DNA from: a virus
Reading direction: 5' to 3' (one strand)
Length of the DNA: 24,234 bases
Virus record (IMG/VR): IMGVR_UViG_3300030060_003615
Location: 38,798 to 63,031 of that record
Below the pieces are notes generated by a model that saw only the letters and a list, made by a program, of their open reading frames with translations, was not told where the DNA came from and did not search any database. Made by a program: the position numbers and the translations under genes. Positions 15,909-21,356 of this stretch are shown one piece after another; position 1 is the first letter of the stretch; the number at the start of each line of letters is the position of its first letter.

Positions 15909-15973
15909 TTTGTGTGATTATAAATTTAAATAAATTTATCTATATTTGTTATCTAACATTTAATTTTTAAATT
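15909..15973. promoter_or_regulatory. Divergent promoter region between replication operon and lysis-type cassette
   Basis: This 65-base AT-rich gap separates genes transcribed away from each other, so both need promoters here. On the plus strand TATATTTG at 15941-15948 is a perfect match to the Bacteroidota -7 element (TAnnTTTG) and would start RNA about 20 bases before the ATG at 15974; no good TTTG -33 box is seen at the usual distance. On the minus strand TAAATTTAAATAAATTTA (15921-15938) precedes the start at 15908, but no clear -7 box is visible. Confidence 0.55.
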
Positions 15974-16213
15974 ATGAAATTCATAAGCGATATCTTAACT
16001 GAAGATCTAAAAGACAAGAAATACTCATCAAAGAAAACAGTAGGTGTTATTGGCTCTGCCATATGTTTCTTACTTGTTATCATGGATGGTTTTCATTTCT
16101 ATGAAATAGATGGAACTATGTTAGATTCACTACTAATATTTTCTGCGTCTATGTTAGGTATTTCTGTTCTACGTAAAGTAAACTTTACTGGTAATGGAAA
16201 GACTACTAAGTAG
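15974..16213 (+). CDS. Holin-like membrane protein
   Basis: 79 residues with two hydrophobic helices (about 22-38 and 49-66), a charged N terminus and a basic C-terminal tail, which is the build of class II holins. It is the first of three plus-strand genes whose products are all membrane proteins, the usual setting of a holin next to spanin-like genes. The 3' end overlaps the next gene by 20 bases. A holin would make holes in the inner membrane at the time of lysis. Function is inferred from size, topology and neighbours. Confidence 0.65.
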   Translation: MKFISDILTEDLKDKKYSSKKTVGVIGSAICFLLVIMDGFHFYEIDGTMLDSLLIFSASMLGISVLRKVNFTGNGKTTK

Positions 16214-16535
16214 TAGAAATATTATTCTTGTATTGGTCATAGTCATATTTGCTTTAGGGCTTCATATGATTATAAGGCAGCCTTCTCCAGCTGAGAAGGT
16301 TGTCATTACCAGTACGGAAGAACAAGAATTAAAAATTAAAGAACTTAAGAAAGAAGTACTACTTTGGAAAAGTACTGCAAACAAATTAGAATTGTCTACA
16401 GTTAGGCTAAATCAAAAAGTAGATAGTCTTACAAAAGTTAAAAATAAAGTAAAGATAAAATATCTTGAAGTATACACTAACATTAGTACTGCTAGCAATA
16501 ACGAGCTTGACAGTCTTATACGGGCAAACTGGTAG
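16194..16535 (+). CDS. Rz-like inner-membrane spanin candidate
   Basis: 113 residues: one N-terminal transmembrane helix (about 9-26) and then a long charged coiled coil (about 40-88, EELKIKELKKEVLLWK-type heptads), ending in a polar tail. This single-anchor plus coiled-coil layout is that of Rz-type inner-membrane spanins, which link to an outer-membrane partner and fuse the two membranes in the last step of lysis of Gram-negative cells. It overlaps the holin-like gene by 20 bases and the next gene by 71 bases in a different frame, as in Rz/Rz1 pairs. Confidence 0.6.
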   Translation: MERLLSSRNIILVLVIVIFALGLHMIIRQPSPAEKVVITSTEEQELKIKELKKEVLLWKSTANKLELSTVRLNQKVDSLTKVKNKVKIKYLEVYTNISTASNNELDSLIRANW

Positions 16536-16887
16536 TACAGACACTTTAACGTGTTATACTAACCAAGAGCTTAAACGTATAGCCACAAAAGTGGTATATG
16601 CTAATGAATGTGATACAGTTTTAGCTATTGCTGAAAAACAGCTGATCTATAAAGATAGCGTTATAACCAGCCTTGATTCCATTATATCAATAAAAAGTAA
16701 TATGCTGGCTACCCAAGATAGTGTGATCCTATTAAAAGATACTATAATAAACGTAAAGAGCCAGGACCTTGACTTAATGATACAAGAAGTTAAGGAGACT
16801 AACAGACGTTTGAAATGGGTTAAGGTTGGTTGGTTAGGAACAACAGCTGGTATGTTTGTTTTGTTGGTTGCTGCGTTGTTGAAGTAG
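16465..16887 (+). CDS. Secreted/membrane coiled-coil protein nested on the Rz-like gene
   Basis: 140 residues. Residues 1-20 look like a signal peptide (KYTLTLVLLAITSLTVLYG), 55-112 form a coiled-coil-like stretch with repeated DS-x-I units (KDSVITSLDSIISI, TQDSVILLKDTI), and 120-139 is a C-terminal membrane helix. The start is a TTG at 16465; no ATG exists before codon 80 and a stop precedes it by three codons, so the long overlap with the Rz-like gene is forced. It occupies the Rz1 position and frame (+1 relative to Rz) but has no lipobox cysteine, so it is not a classical Rz1 lipoprotein; a two-anchor spanin-like role is possible. Confidence 0.6.
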   Translation: MKYTLTLVLLAITSLTVLYGQTGSTDTLTCYTNQELKRIATKVVYANECDTVLAIAEKQLIYKDSVITSLDSIISIKSNMLATQDSVILLKDTIINVKSQDLDLMIQEVKETNRRLKWVKVGWLGTTAGMFVLLVAALLK

Positions 16888-16892
16888 AGCAG

Positions 16893-16930
16893 ATAGAGAG
16901 ATGATAGTAAGAAAAGACTCTGTCTATTTT
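16893..16930 (+). terminator. Weak candidate terminator at the convergent junction
   Basis: ATAGAGAG at 16893-16900 can pair with CTCT (16918-16921) and CTAT (16924-16927), 8 bp with a 2-base bulge, followed by four T residues. It lies just after the plus-strand cassette and overlaps the 3' end of the converging methyltransferase gene, where a terminator is expected. The stem is imperfect, so confidence is low. Confidence 0.35.
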
Positions 16931-17574
16931 AAGTCACCTTCTTTTACTTGATATAAATATATATACCCCGTTTGTCTATAAGACCATCCGTAAGGAGCTT
17001 TGAATTTATAACTCCAGGGTTTTACTCCATCAACTATACGTACTCCAACACCTTCTATACCTTCTATTGGTGTGTATTCTACACCTTGTATATGCTTTAC
17101 ACAAGCAATGATACAACCAGGTTGCACTGCTTTAACAATATCTTTCATAAAGTTTATGTTATGTAGAGTATTATCACAGTATATAACAGTTGCATCAGCT
17201 ATAGGTACATTTTGAAACTTATCATTAATGAACATTGCTTTAGAAATATTAGGATATTCATTCTCATAAGCTACCTTCTTGTTACCTGCTATTATATGAC
17301 GCTCCTCTACTACTTCAATACCAGTAGCTTCACATCCTACTTTCTCAGCAATATGTAATACCATCTTACCTGTTCCAGAGCCTATATCATAAAATACAGA
17401 AGTTTCATTAAGGAACTTTGGTGATAAGACTTCTATAAACTTTTCTACACCTCTTCTAGATATTTCTCCATAAGTAGTGCTACCGTTTTTCTTGTCATAC
17501 TTCTTTAAATCTTTAGAAGCAAACATTCCAACGGTAGCGGTTTCTTTATATAAAGTATCTAAGAACTTATTCAT
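16924..17574 (-). CDS. DOT1-like class I SAM-dependent methyltransferase
   Basis: 216 residues. Motif I is D63-I-GSGTGK70 in VFYDIGSGTGKMVL, the ribose-binding acidic position is E87 in GIEVVEERH, and the preceding TYGEISRRGVEKFIEVL segment matches the YGE lead-in of DOT1-like lysine methyltransferases. Motif IV reads VIYCDNTLHN (about 160-169) rather than the DPPY/NPPF of DNA N6-methyltransferases, so a DNA adenine target is unlikely and a protein (or small molecule) is more likely. It follows the 51-residue gene with an 8-base overlap and converges on the plus-strand cassette. The target, perhaps a host protein, is not evident from sequence. Confidence 0.75.
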   Translation of the reverse strand: MNKFLDTLYKETATVGMFASKDLKKYDKKNGSTTYGEISRRGVEKFIEVLSPKFLNETSVFYDIGSGTGKMVLHIAEKVGCEATGIEVVEERHIIAGNKKVAYENEYPNISKAMFINDKFQNVPIADATVIYCDNTLHNINFMKDIVKAVQPGCIIACVKHIQGVEYTPIEGIEGVGVRIVDGVKPWSYKFKAPYGWSYRQTGYIYLYQVKEGDLK

Positions 17575-17722
17575 CTTTCTTTTTTGGATTTGGTATGAAC
17601 CACAGTTTTCTTTTAGACTTACCCTTACCTACAATATGGCCATGCATTGTTTCTAAATGAATGTATACTTTCTCTTGCTTTCCATCTACTGTAGTGGTCA
17701 TTGTTTTTAACTTGACTGACAT
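17567..17722 (-). CDS. 51-residue basic protein, coupled to the methyltransferase gene
   Basis: A short frame from the ATG at 17722 to a TAA at 17567-17569 encodes a basic protein with beta-like character (VKLKTMTTTVDGKQEKVYIH) and a Lys-rich end (KSKRKLWFIPNPKKKDE). The stop overlaps the methyltransferase start by 8 bases, an arrangement typical of real coupled genes in this window. No family recognised. It could be an accessory or substrate of the methyltransferase (it holds many lysines), which is speculation. Confidence 0.6.
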   Translation of the reverse strand: MSVKLKTMTTTVDGKQEKVYIHLETMHGHIVGKGKSKRKLWFIPNPKKKDE

Positions 17723-17751
17723 ACAATTAATTAATAGTTTTTTATTAAACG

Positions 17752-17759
17752 TAAATATA
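17752..17759 (-). promoter_or_regulatory. Possible -7 promoter element in the 110-base gap
   Basis: On the minus strand these bases read TATATTTA, one mismatch from the Bacteroidota -7 consensus TAnnTTTG, about 30 bases upstream of the 51-residue gene. The surrounding gap (17723-17831) is AT-rich and holds no gene or clear hairpin. No matching -33 box is seen, so this is weak. Confidence 0.3.
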
Positions 17760-17831
17760 CAAAAAATATAAATGATTAGATATTAACCAATTACAGCTTT
17801 GTATTGTCTTGTTTTTGCTACTAAACTTATC

Positions 17832-18368
17832 TTAGCGTTTATTGTAGAAAGGTCTAGTTGATATAAGCGTATGCGATGCTTTACCTGGAAAAGATCCTTT
17901 CTTCCATCTTAAGAAATCTATTCTCTTTCTCCATCTAGCGTTCATTGAATCATGAACTATCCATATACCTCTTACATGTTTATTAGGATGATGTACATAT
18001 AAAGTATCACCATAATCAAATGGACCGCCCCAACGCGATAATAAATCACGGGACAATGCAACCCATCTAATTTTTTCCTTCTTTAATTTATCTACAGGTA
18101 TCATAGATCCATCTGCTGTTTCAAATGGTGTATTGTCACATTGCGCTTTAACAGGATTATACATAGTACCTAACACTTCCCATACGCTATTAGTATCAAT
18201 AGCAGGTAATGGATATGCAGGACTAATTGTTCCTTTAACTTTAATTGTTGGAGATTTTACTTCTTTAGGTTGAAAGGCAGATGCCATCATAACTAAACTT
18301 CCAAAATATAACGCTGCACATAACAACGTTATAAATGTTACTCTTCCCATATTACTTTCTCTTTTCAT
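17832..18368 (-). CDS. Membrane-anchored 3D/RlpA-like double-psi beta-barrel protein (probable cell-wall lytic enzyme)
   Basis: 178 residues. An N-terminal signal or anchor (about 10-32) is followed by a Pro-rich linker and a domain at about 62-165 with the 3D/RlpA-like pattern: TMYNPV (68-73), Q76-C-D78, T84-A-D86-G, RWVALSRDLL (101-110), WGGPFDYGD (113-121), VHDSMN (138-143) and RIDFL (149-153). Such double-psi beta-barrels include MltA-type lytic transglycosylases, so the protein probably cuts or binds peptidoglycan in the periplasm. It may be the endolysin of this phage, with export by signal anchor. It starts 2 bases after the glycosylase gene ends. A second ATG (codon 7) is an alternative start. 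Confidence 0.75.
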   Translation of the reverse strand: MKRESNMGRVTFITLLCAALYFGSLVMMASAFQPKEVKSPTIKVKGTISPAYPLPAIDTNSVWEVLGTMYNPVKAQCDNTPFETADGSMIPVDKLKKEKIRWVALSRDLLSRWGGPFDYGDTLYVHHPNKHVRGIWIVHDSMNARWRKRIDFLRWKKGSFPGKASHTLISTRPFYNKR

Positions 18369-18370
18369 AA

Positions 18371-19081
18371 TTACCAGGTTATTTTCTCACCATTGTTCTC
18401 ATAAAGAACATTGTTGATTCTGTTAAACAAATTATTGCTATCCCATTGCTGTTGCTTTTTGTATGCAGCAGACGCTGGGTGACTAACAAAGAACTTATAA
18501 TTTATACTTGGTATAGATTTAGACCATGCTTTAGCTTTAGTGCCTAGAAATATATACACAATGCCTGAATTATAGTGTCCAAGTATATCTAACAAATATG
18601 TAATGAAAGGTTTCCATATATTTATATGTGAACCTATATTACCTATCTGACATGTAAGAGCTGTATTAAGCATCAACACTCCTTGATTACTCCATCTCTT
18701 TAGATCTGGATCCCATTTATATCCGTCAGGATACACGGTATCTTCTATCTCTTTAAATAAATAACGCAATGATGGTTGTACTTTACCTGTCTTAGAACAA
18801 CTAAAGGATATACCATCTGCTACTCCTGCTTGAGGATAAGGATCCTGTCCAATAACAACAACTTTAAGTTTGTCATATGGACATTCTTCAAATGCTTTAA
18901 AAACATCTTTTAATACAGGTGTAAAATGTTTACCACCTTGTGATTGATCATACAACTCTGATAAAATGTTATAGAATTCATCACTTAACAAGAAAGCTTT
19001 TAGCTTTCCGCCCCATCCTGATGGGACTAATCTATCATACAATTTTTGTTGTACGTCTTTTAAAACTTTATTTTCTGCCAT
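18371..19081 (-). CDS. ung: Uracil-DNA glycosylase, family 1 (Ung-like)
   Basis: 236 residues, the usual Ung length. The water-activating loop is VVIGQD80PYP (standard GQDPYH has His at the last position), then ADGISFSC (88-95) for the uracil pocket, LMLNTALT (136-143) with N139, and the C-terminal VSH201PASA where most Ung proteins have HPSPLS. It removes uracil from DNA. In a phage this can repair its genome, clear dUMP, or attack uracil-containing host or rival DNA; no dUTPase is visible in the window. It is divergent from the plus-strand gene at 19102, with only 20 bases between the starts. Confidence 0.9.
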   Translation of the reverse strand: MAENKVLKDVQQKLYDRLVPSGWGGKLKAFLLSDEFYNILSELYDQSQGGKHFTPVLKDVFKAFEECPYDKLKVVVIGQDPYPQAGVADGISFSCSKTGKVQPSLRYLFKEIEDTVYPDGYKWDPDLKRWSNQGVLMLNTALTCQIGNIGSHINIWKPFITYLLDILGHYNSGIVYIFLGTKAKAWSKSIPSINYKFFVSHPASAAYKKQQQWDSNNLFNRINNVLYENNGEKITW

Positions 19082-19097
19082 AATATTTATATATTTG
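19067..19097 (+). promoter_or_regulatory. Bacteroidota-type promoter, likely giving a leaderless mRNA
   Basis: TATATTTG at 19090-19097 is a perfect -7 element, and TTTA at 19067-19070, 19 bases before it, is a near match to the TTTG -33 element. RNA should start about 4-8 bases after the -7 box, which is at the ATG (19102) itself. The -33 part lies inside the start of the divergent glycosylase gene. Confidence 0.6.
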
Positions 19098-19101
19098 TGA
19101 T

Positions 19102-19503
19102 ATGATTAAAGAAAAAGTTAAATGGACTTCAGTACCAGAAGATCTAGTAGTAGAAATAAAAATAAATGGTGCTGCTTTGCAACGTCTAAAAATTCTTTTG
19201 CAATCATATCTTCAGACTGAATCTCAAGAAAAACAAATGCAAACCTTACTAGCTGCAAGTTGGCTGGTAAATCCAGCTAACCAAGGTACAAAAGAAGTAG
19301 AAGAGATAGAAAAAAAAATTGATGATGATATCTTCTATCAAAATATTATTACTCTTTATACTATGATTGGTACTATTGAAGCTGAGTTTATTAAAACTGG
19401 TAAAACAGAAACTCAAGAACAAGAGGTTGAAATGTCTAAAGAAGCACACGAACATCTTAAAGAAATAAGATCAACTATTTCTAAAGCTAAAAAGAAAGGT
19501 TAA
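19102..19503 (+). CDS. Unknown helical protein, sole plus-strand gene in its neighbourhood
   Basis: 133 residues, no family recognised. After a short strand-rich start (VVEIKINGAALQRL) it is mostly helical with charged, coiled-coil-like heptads (EVEEIEKKIDDD; EEHLKEIRSTISKAKKK). No membrane segment. It is divergent from the glycosylase gene and its last 17 bases overlap the converging NinB-like gene. A promoter of Bacteroidota type sits directly on its start. Separate orientation and promoter suggest timing different from its neighbours; its role is unknown. Confidence 0.75.
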   Translation: MIKEKVKWTSVPEDLVVEIKINGAALQRLKILLQSYLQTESQEKQMQTLLAASWLVNPANQGTKEVEEIEKKIDDDIFYQNIITLYTMIGTIEAEFIKTGKTETQEQEVEMSKEAHEHLKEIRSTISKAKKKG

Positions 19504-19882
19504 CCATCTCTCCTGCCTCATTTAATGCTTCAATTACTAAAGACAACTCTTCTTTAGAACAATCTGCAAGAGACTTAGCATAACCTTCAGAACTATTTAA
19601 GTTACCATAGATTAAACCAGATCTCTTTTTAATTTCCAGTTTCATTTGTTCAAATGTATAACCGGTTTCTAATGCCAGCTTCCTAATACATGTGTGTATC
19701 TTAGCTAACTGAGCATTAGTACCGTCATCTTTATGTGCTTCAAAAAACACTTCTATTACTTGATCCTCTTCTAACGTGTCAATAAAACTATTGTACTGGC
19801 TAGTTTCAAAAGGACTTGCAGGTATTAACTTTTTACCTTGTTTCTTTAACCTTACGTTAACTATATTATCTTTCTGACTCAT
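19487..19882 (-). CDS. NinB-like recombination protein candidate
   Basis: 131 residues. An N-terminal beta region leads to a helical core (GTNAQLAKIHTCIRKLALE, about 54-72, then YTFEQMKLEIKKRSGL at 75-90) and a C-terminal ADCSKEELSLVIEALNEAG helix. The order (short strands, Asn/Gln then His-rich helix, Lys-containing helix, Ser-containing loop and a final Glu-rich helix) resembles the NinB family of phage recombination mediators that bind single-stranded DNA. The match is from memory of the pattern, so it is only probable. The start overlaps the stop of the 30-residue membrane peptide (ATGA), and the end overlaps the converging plus-strand gene. Confidence 0.5.
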   Translation of the reverse strand: MSQKDNIVNVRLKKQGKKLIPASPFETSQYNSFIDTLEEDQVIEVFFEAHKDDGTNAQLAKIHTCIRKLALETGYTFEQMKLEIKKRSGLIYGNLNSSEGYAKSLADCSKEELSLVIEALNEAGEMVNLSF

Positions 19883-19971
19883 CTGTCAAACAATTTTTTT
19901 AAATAAATAAATAAGTAATTTAATAATAAGAACGTTGCTCCTATTAAGAGCACCCATAATGCTGCAATCAT
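19879..19971 (-). CDS. 30-residue membrane peptide
   Basis: A short frame from the ATG at 19971 to a TGA at 19879-19881 encodes one hydrophobic helix (IAALWVLLIGATFLLLNYLF) with a basic end (YLKKLFDR). The stop overlaps the ATG of the NinB-like gene (ATGA), and its own start is 2 bases after the preceding stop, so it fills the gap exactly as a real coupled gene would. Likely an inner-membrane microprotein of unknown role. Confidence 0.6.
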   Translation of the reverse strand: MIAALWVLLIGATFLLLNYLFIYLKKLFDR

Positions 19972-19973
19972 AT

Positions 19974-20195
19974 TTAGTTTTTGCTAAAAGAAACTAAATG
20001 ACTTGTTGCCATGTCACCCATAATATCTATGCTATAACCATTCTCTTCTAAAGAATCTATATCAGTTTGTATTTCATCAAATAAATGTTCAATAAAGTCT
20101 TCAAGTCTTTCAAATTTTAAATTGTAATCAAAAAACTTTTCTTCAATATTATCATGAATATTTATCTGAACTATTAGATTTACTTGCTTAGGCAT
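19974..20195 (-). CDS. Small acidic protein, 73 residues
   Basis: No family recognised. The sequence is acidic with strand-like VNLIVQINIH near the start, a helix rich in Glu/Asp (ERLEDFIEHLFDEIQTDIDSLEE, about 29-51) and a short polar end. Too small and featureless for a functional call; an inhibitor or modulator of a host protein is a typical role for such proteins. A 14-base palindrome lies 9 bases upstream of the start (20205-20218). The gene is followed after 2 bases by the 30-residue membrane peptide. Confidence 0.65.
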   Translation of the reverse strand: MPKQVNLIVQINIHDNIEEKFFDYNLKFERLEDFIEHLFDEIQTDIDSLEENGYSIDIMGDMATSHLVSFSKN

Positions 20196-20204
20196 AATAA
20201 AAGG

Positions 20205-20218
20205 TATATTATAATATA
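20205..20218. repeat. 14-base perfect palindrome upstream of a gene start
   Basis: TATATTATAATATA is its own reverse complement. It lies in the 42-base gap between 20195 and 20238, just before the acidic-protein gene. It could be an operator, a promoter element (it contains TATAAT on both strands) or chance in AT-rich DNA. Confidence 0.4.
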
Positions 20219-20237
20219 AGGATAAATACTGAGATTC

Positions 20238-20480
20238 TCAATACTTTTCCTCTATTGTATAACCTTTTCTTATTTTCTGGTTGACTTGCTTATCTCTAAT
20301 TGAGATAGCTTCTGCTAAGTTTACAGGGTATTTTGGTACAACGTATGTATTGTTTACATTCCATCTGCGACCATAACTATATCTAACTTGATATCTCTTA
20401 TCTCCTGTCTCTACAATCTCTGTCTTATAAACTTTGTCTGATGTATGATCTTGATAACCAAGATTAATAACTTTAGCCAT
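20238..20480 (-). CDS. Stand-alone WGR-like domain protein
   Basis: 80 residues. The pattern SDKVYKTEIVETGDKRYQV (about 14-32), YGRRWN (36-41, in place of WGRxG), a helix with PVNLAEAISIRDKQVNQK (52-69) and KGYTIEEKY at the end follows the WGR domain, which is found in PARP proteins and some bacterial proteins and contacts DNA ends. Here the domain makes up the whole protein, so it probably binds nucleic acid or competes with a host WGR protein. The central Trp-Gly-Arg is changed to Tyr-Gly-Arg. It belongs to the small-gene run at 19487-20992. Confidence 0.6.
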   Translation of the reverse strand: MAKVINLGYQDHTSDKVYKTEIVETGDKRYQVRYSYGRRWNVNNTYVVPKYPVNLAEAISIRDKQVNQKIRKGYTIEEKY

Positions 20481-20522
20481 TTTAATTCTTTTTATTATTC
20501 TTATAAGTTCTGGTCTATAAGT

Positions 20523-20771
20523 TTAACCATTATCTTCTTCCTTAAACCTTTCTTTCAAGACTTCAAGAATACCAAGATTAAAAGTATAATTTCTATCAAA
20601 TGAGTCTTGATTACGGCTATAACCAAACTTCTTTTCAAAATTATCTATTAGATTTTGTTTTACTTCTATAGCTGTCTTAAGATCCTTGTACTCTGTACGA
20701 TCTACTCTATCTGCTATACCTTTACCTATCCACCTTCCCTCCATGTAATTAATATCTTCTTTGTAATTCAT
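20523..20771 (-). CDS. Unknown protein, 82 residues
   Basis: No family recognised. A charged, helical protein (LKTAIEVKQNLIDNFEKKFG, about 30-49; LGILEVLKERFKEEDNG at the end) with no membrane segment or metal site. It starts 5 bases after the 71-residue gene ends, in the same operon. The 42-base gap after it (20481-20522) holds nothing I can recognise. Confidence 0.65.
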   Translation of the reverse strand: MNYKEDINYMEGRWIGKGIADRVDRTEYKDLKTAIEVKQNLIDNFEKKFGYSRNQDSFDRNYTFNLGILEVLKERFKEEDNG

Positions 20772-20776
20772 AACAA

Positions 20777-20992
20777 TTATACACTTGCAAGAAACAATGT
20801 CTCCATTGCAACCAACATATGATCTTTAGCGTTTTTTGAAATGTAATTATTATTTTTTACATCTTCTACAAGCTCATTTACTTTTTCTTTATCAAGTACA
20901 TAGAAACCTTCTTCATCTAATAGTTTCTTTGCTGCCTCTATGTTGCCTTGTTTGATTCTATATGAATCAAATATTTCATTAAATATTGCCAT
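20777..20992 (-). CDS. Unknown protein, 71 residues
   Basis: No family recognised. Mostly helical: KQGNIEAAKKLLDEEGFYVLD (about 14-34), NELVEDVKNNNYIS and a hydrophobic C-terminal helix (DHMLVAMETLFLASV, about 57-71) probably packing against the rest. The start overlaps the end of the 125-residue gene by 14 bases. Confidence 0.65.
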   Translation of the reverse strand: MAIFNEIFDSYRIKQGNIEAAKKLLDEEGFYVLDKEKVNELVEDVKNNNYISKNAKDHMLVAMETLFLASV

Positions 20993-21356
20993 TTTTCTCC
21001 TCCTTATGTTTTAATATTATATGTTCTAAATTAGGATCTTCATTAGGATCTGCTATTTTAAACTGATCATCATCTAAACTATATCCTTCTGGATTCCACT
21101 CCGGATCAGTACAAAACTGTGTTATCAATTGTTCTTTCTCTGCAGCATCTTTACGTAATGCTGTATGAAACTCTGATTCTGACTCAGTTCTATAATAATT
21201 TAATGGCGCACCTTGTGGTGTCCAATCTTGATCACAATGGAATACTGATACTAATAGTACTGGTTCACCTTTTAATTCACTCTCTGATGAGTTAATAGTT
21301 ATCCTTTGATATACATCTTTTATATCAGTCTTTATTCTTAATCCTGTTTGTGCCAT
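20979..21356 (-). CDS. Unknown acidic protein, 125 residues
   Basis: No family recognised. An N-terminal beta-rich part (VLLVSVFHCDQDWTPQGAPL) and a similar later part (FCTDPEWNPEGYSLDDDQF) share the pattern C-x-D-x-x-W-x-P-x-G, hinting at two related half-units. The C terminus is acidic and then basic. It overlaps the zinc-finger gene upstream by 32 bases and the 71-residue gene by 14 bases. Confidence 0.68.
   Translation of the reverse strand: MAQTGLRIKTDIKDVYQRITINSSESELKGEPVLLVSVFHCDQDWTPQGAPLNYYRTESESEFHTALRKDAAEKEQLITQFCTDPEWNPEGYSLDDDQFKIADPNEDPNLEHIILKHKEEKNGNI

Noticed and set aside
19249-19455. Minus-strand 68-residue Phe/Leu-rich frame opposite the gene at 19102
   Set aside because: It is an antisense shadow of a Lys/Glu-rich coding sequence; Phe and Leu runs arise from the complement of Lys and Glu codons.
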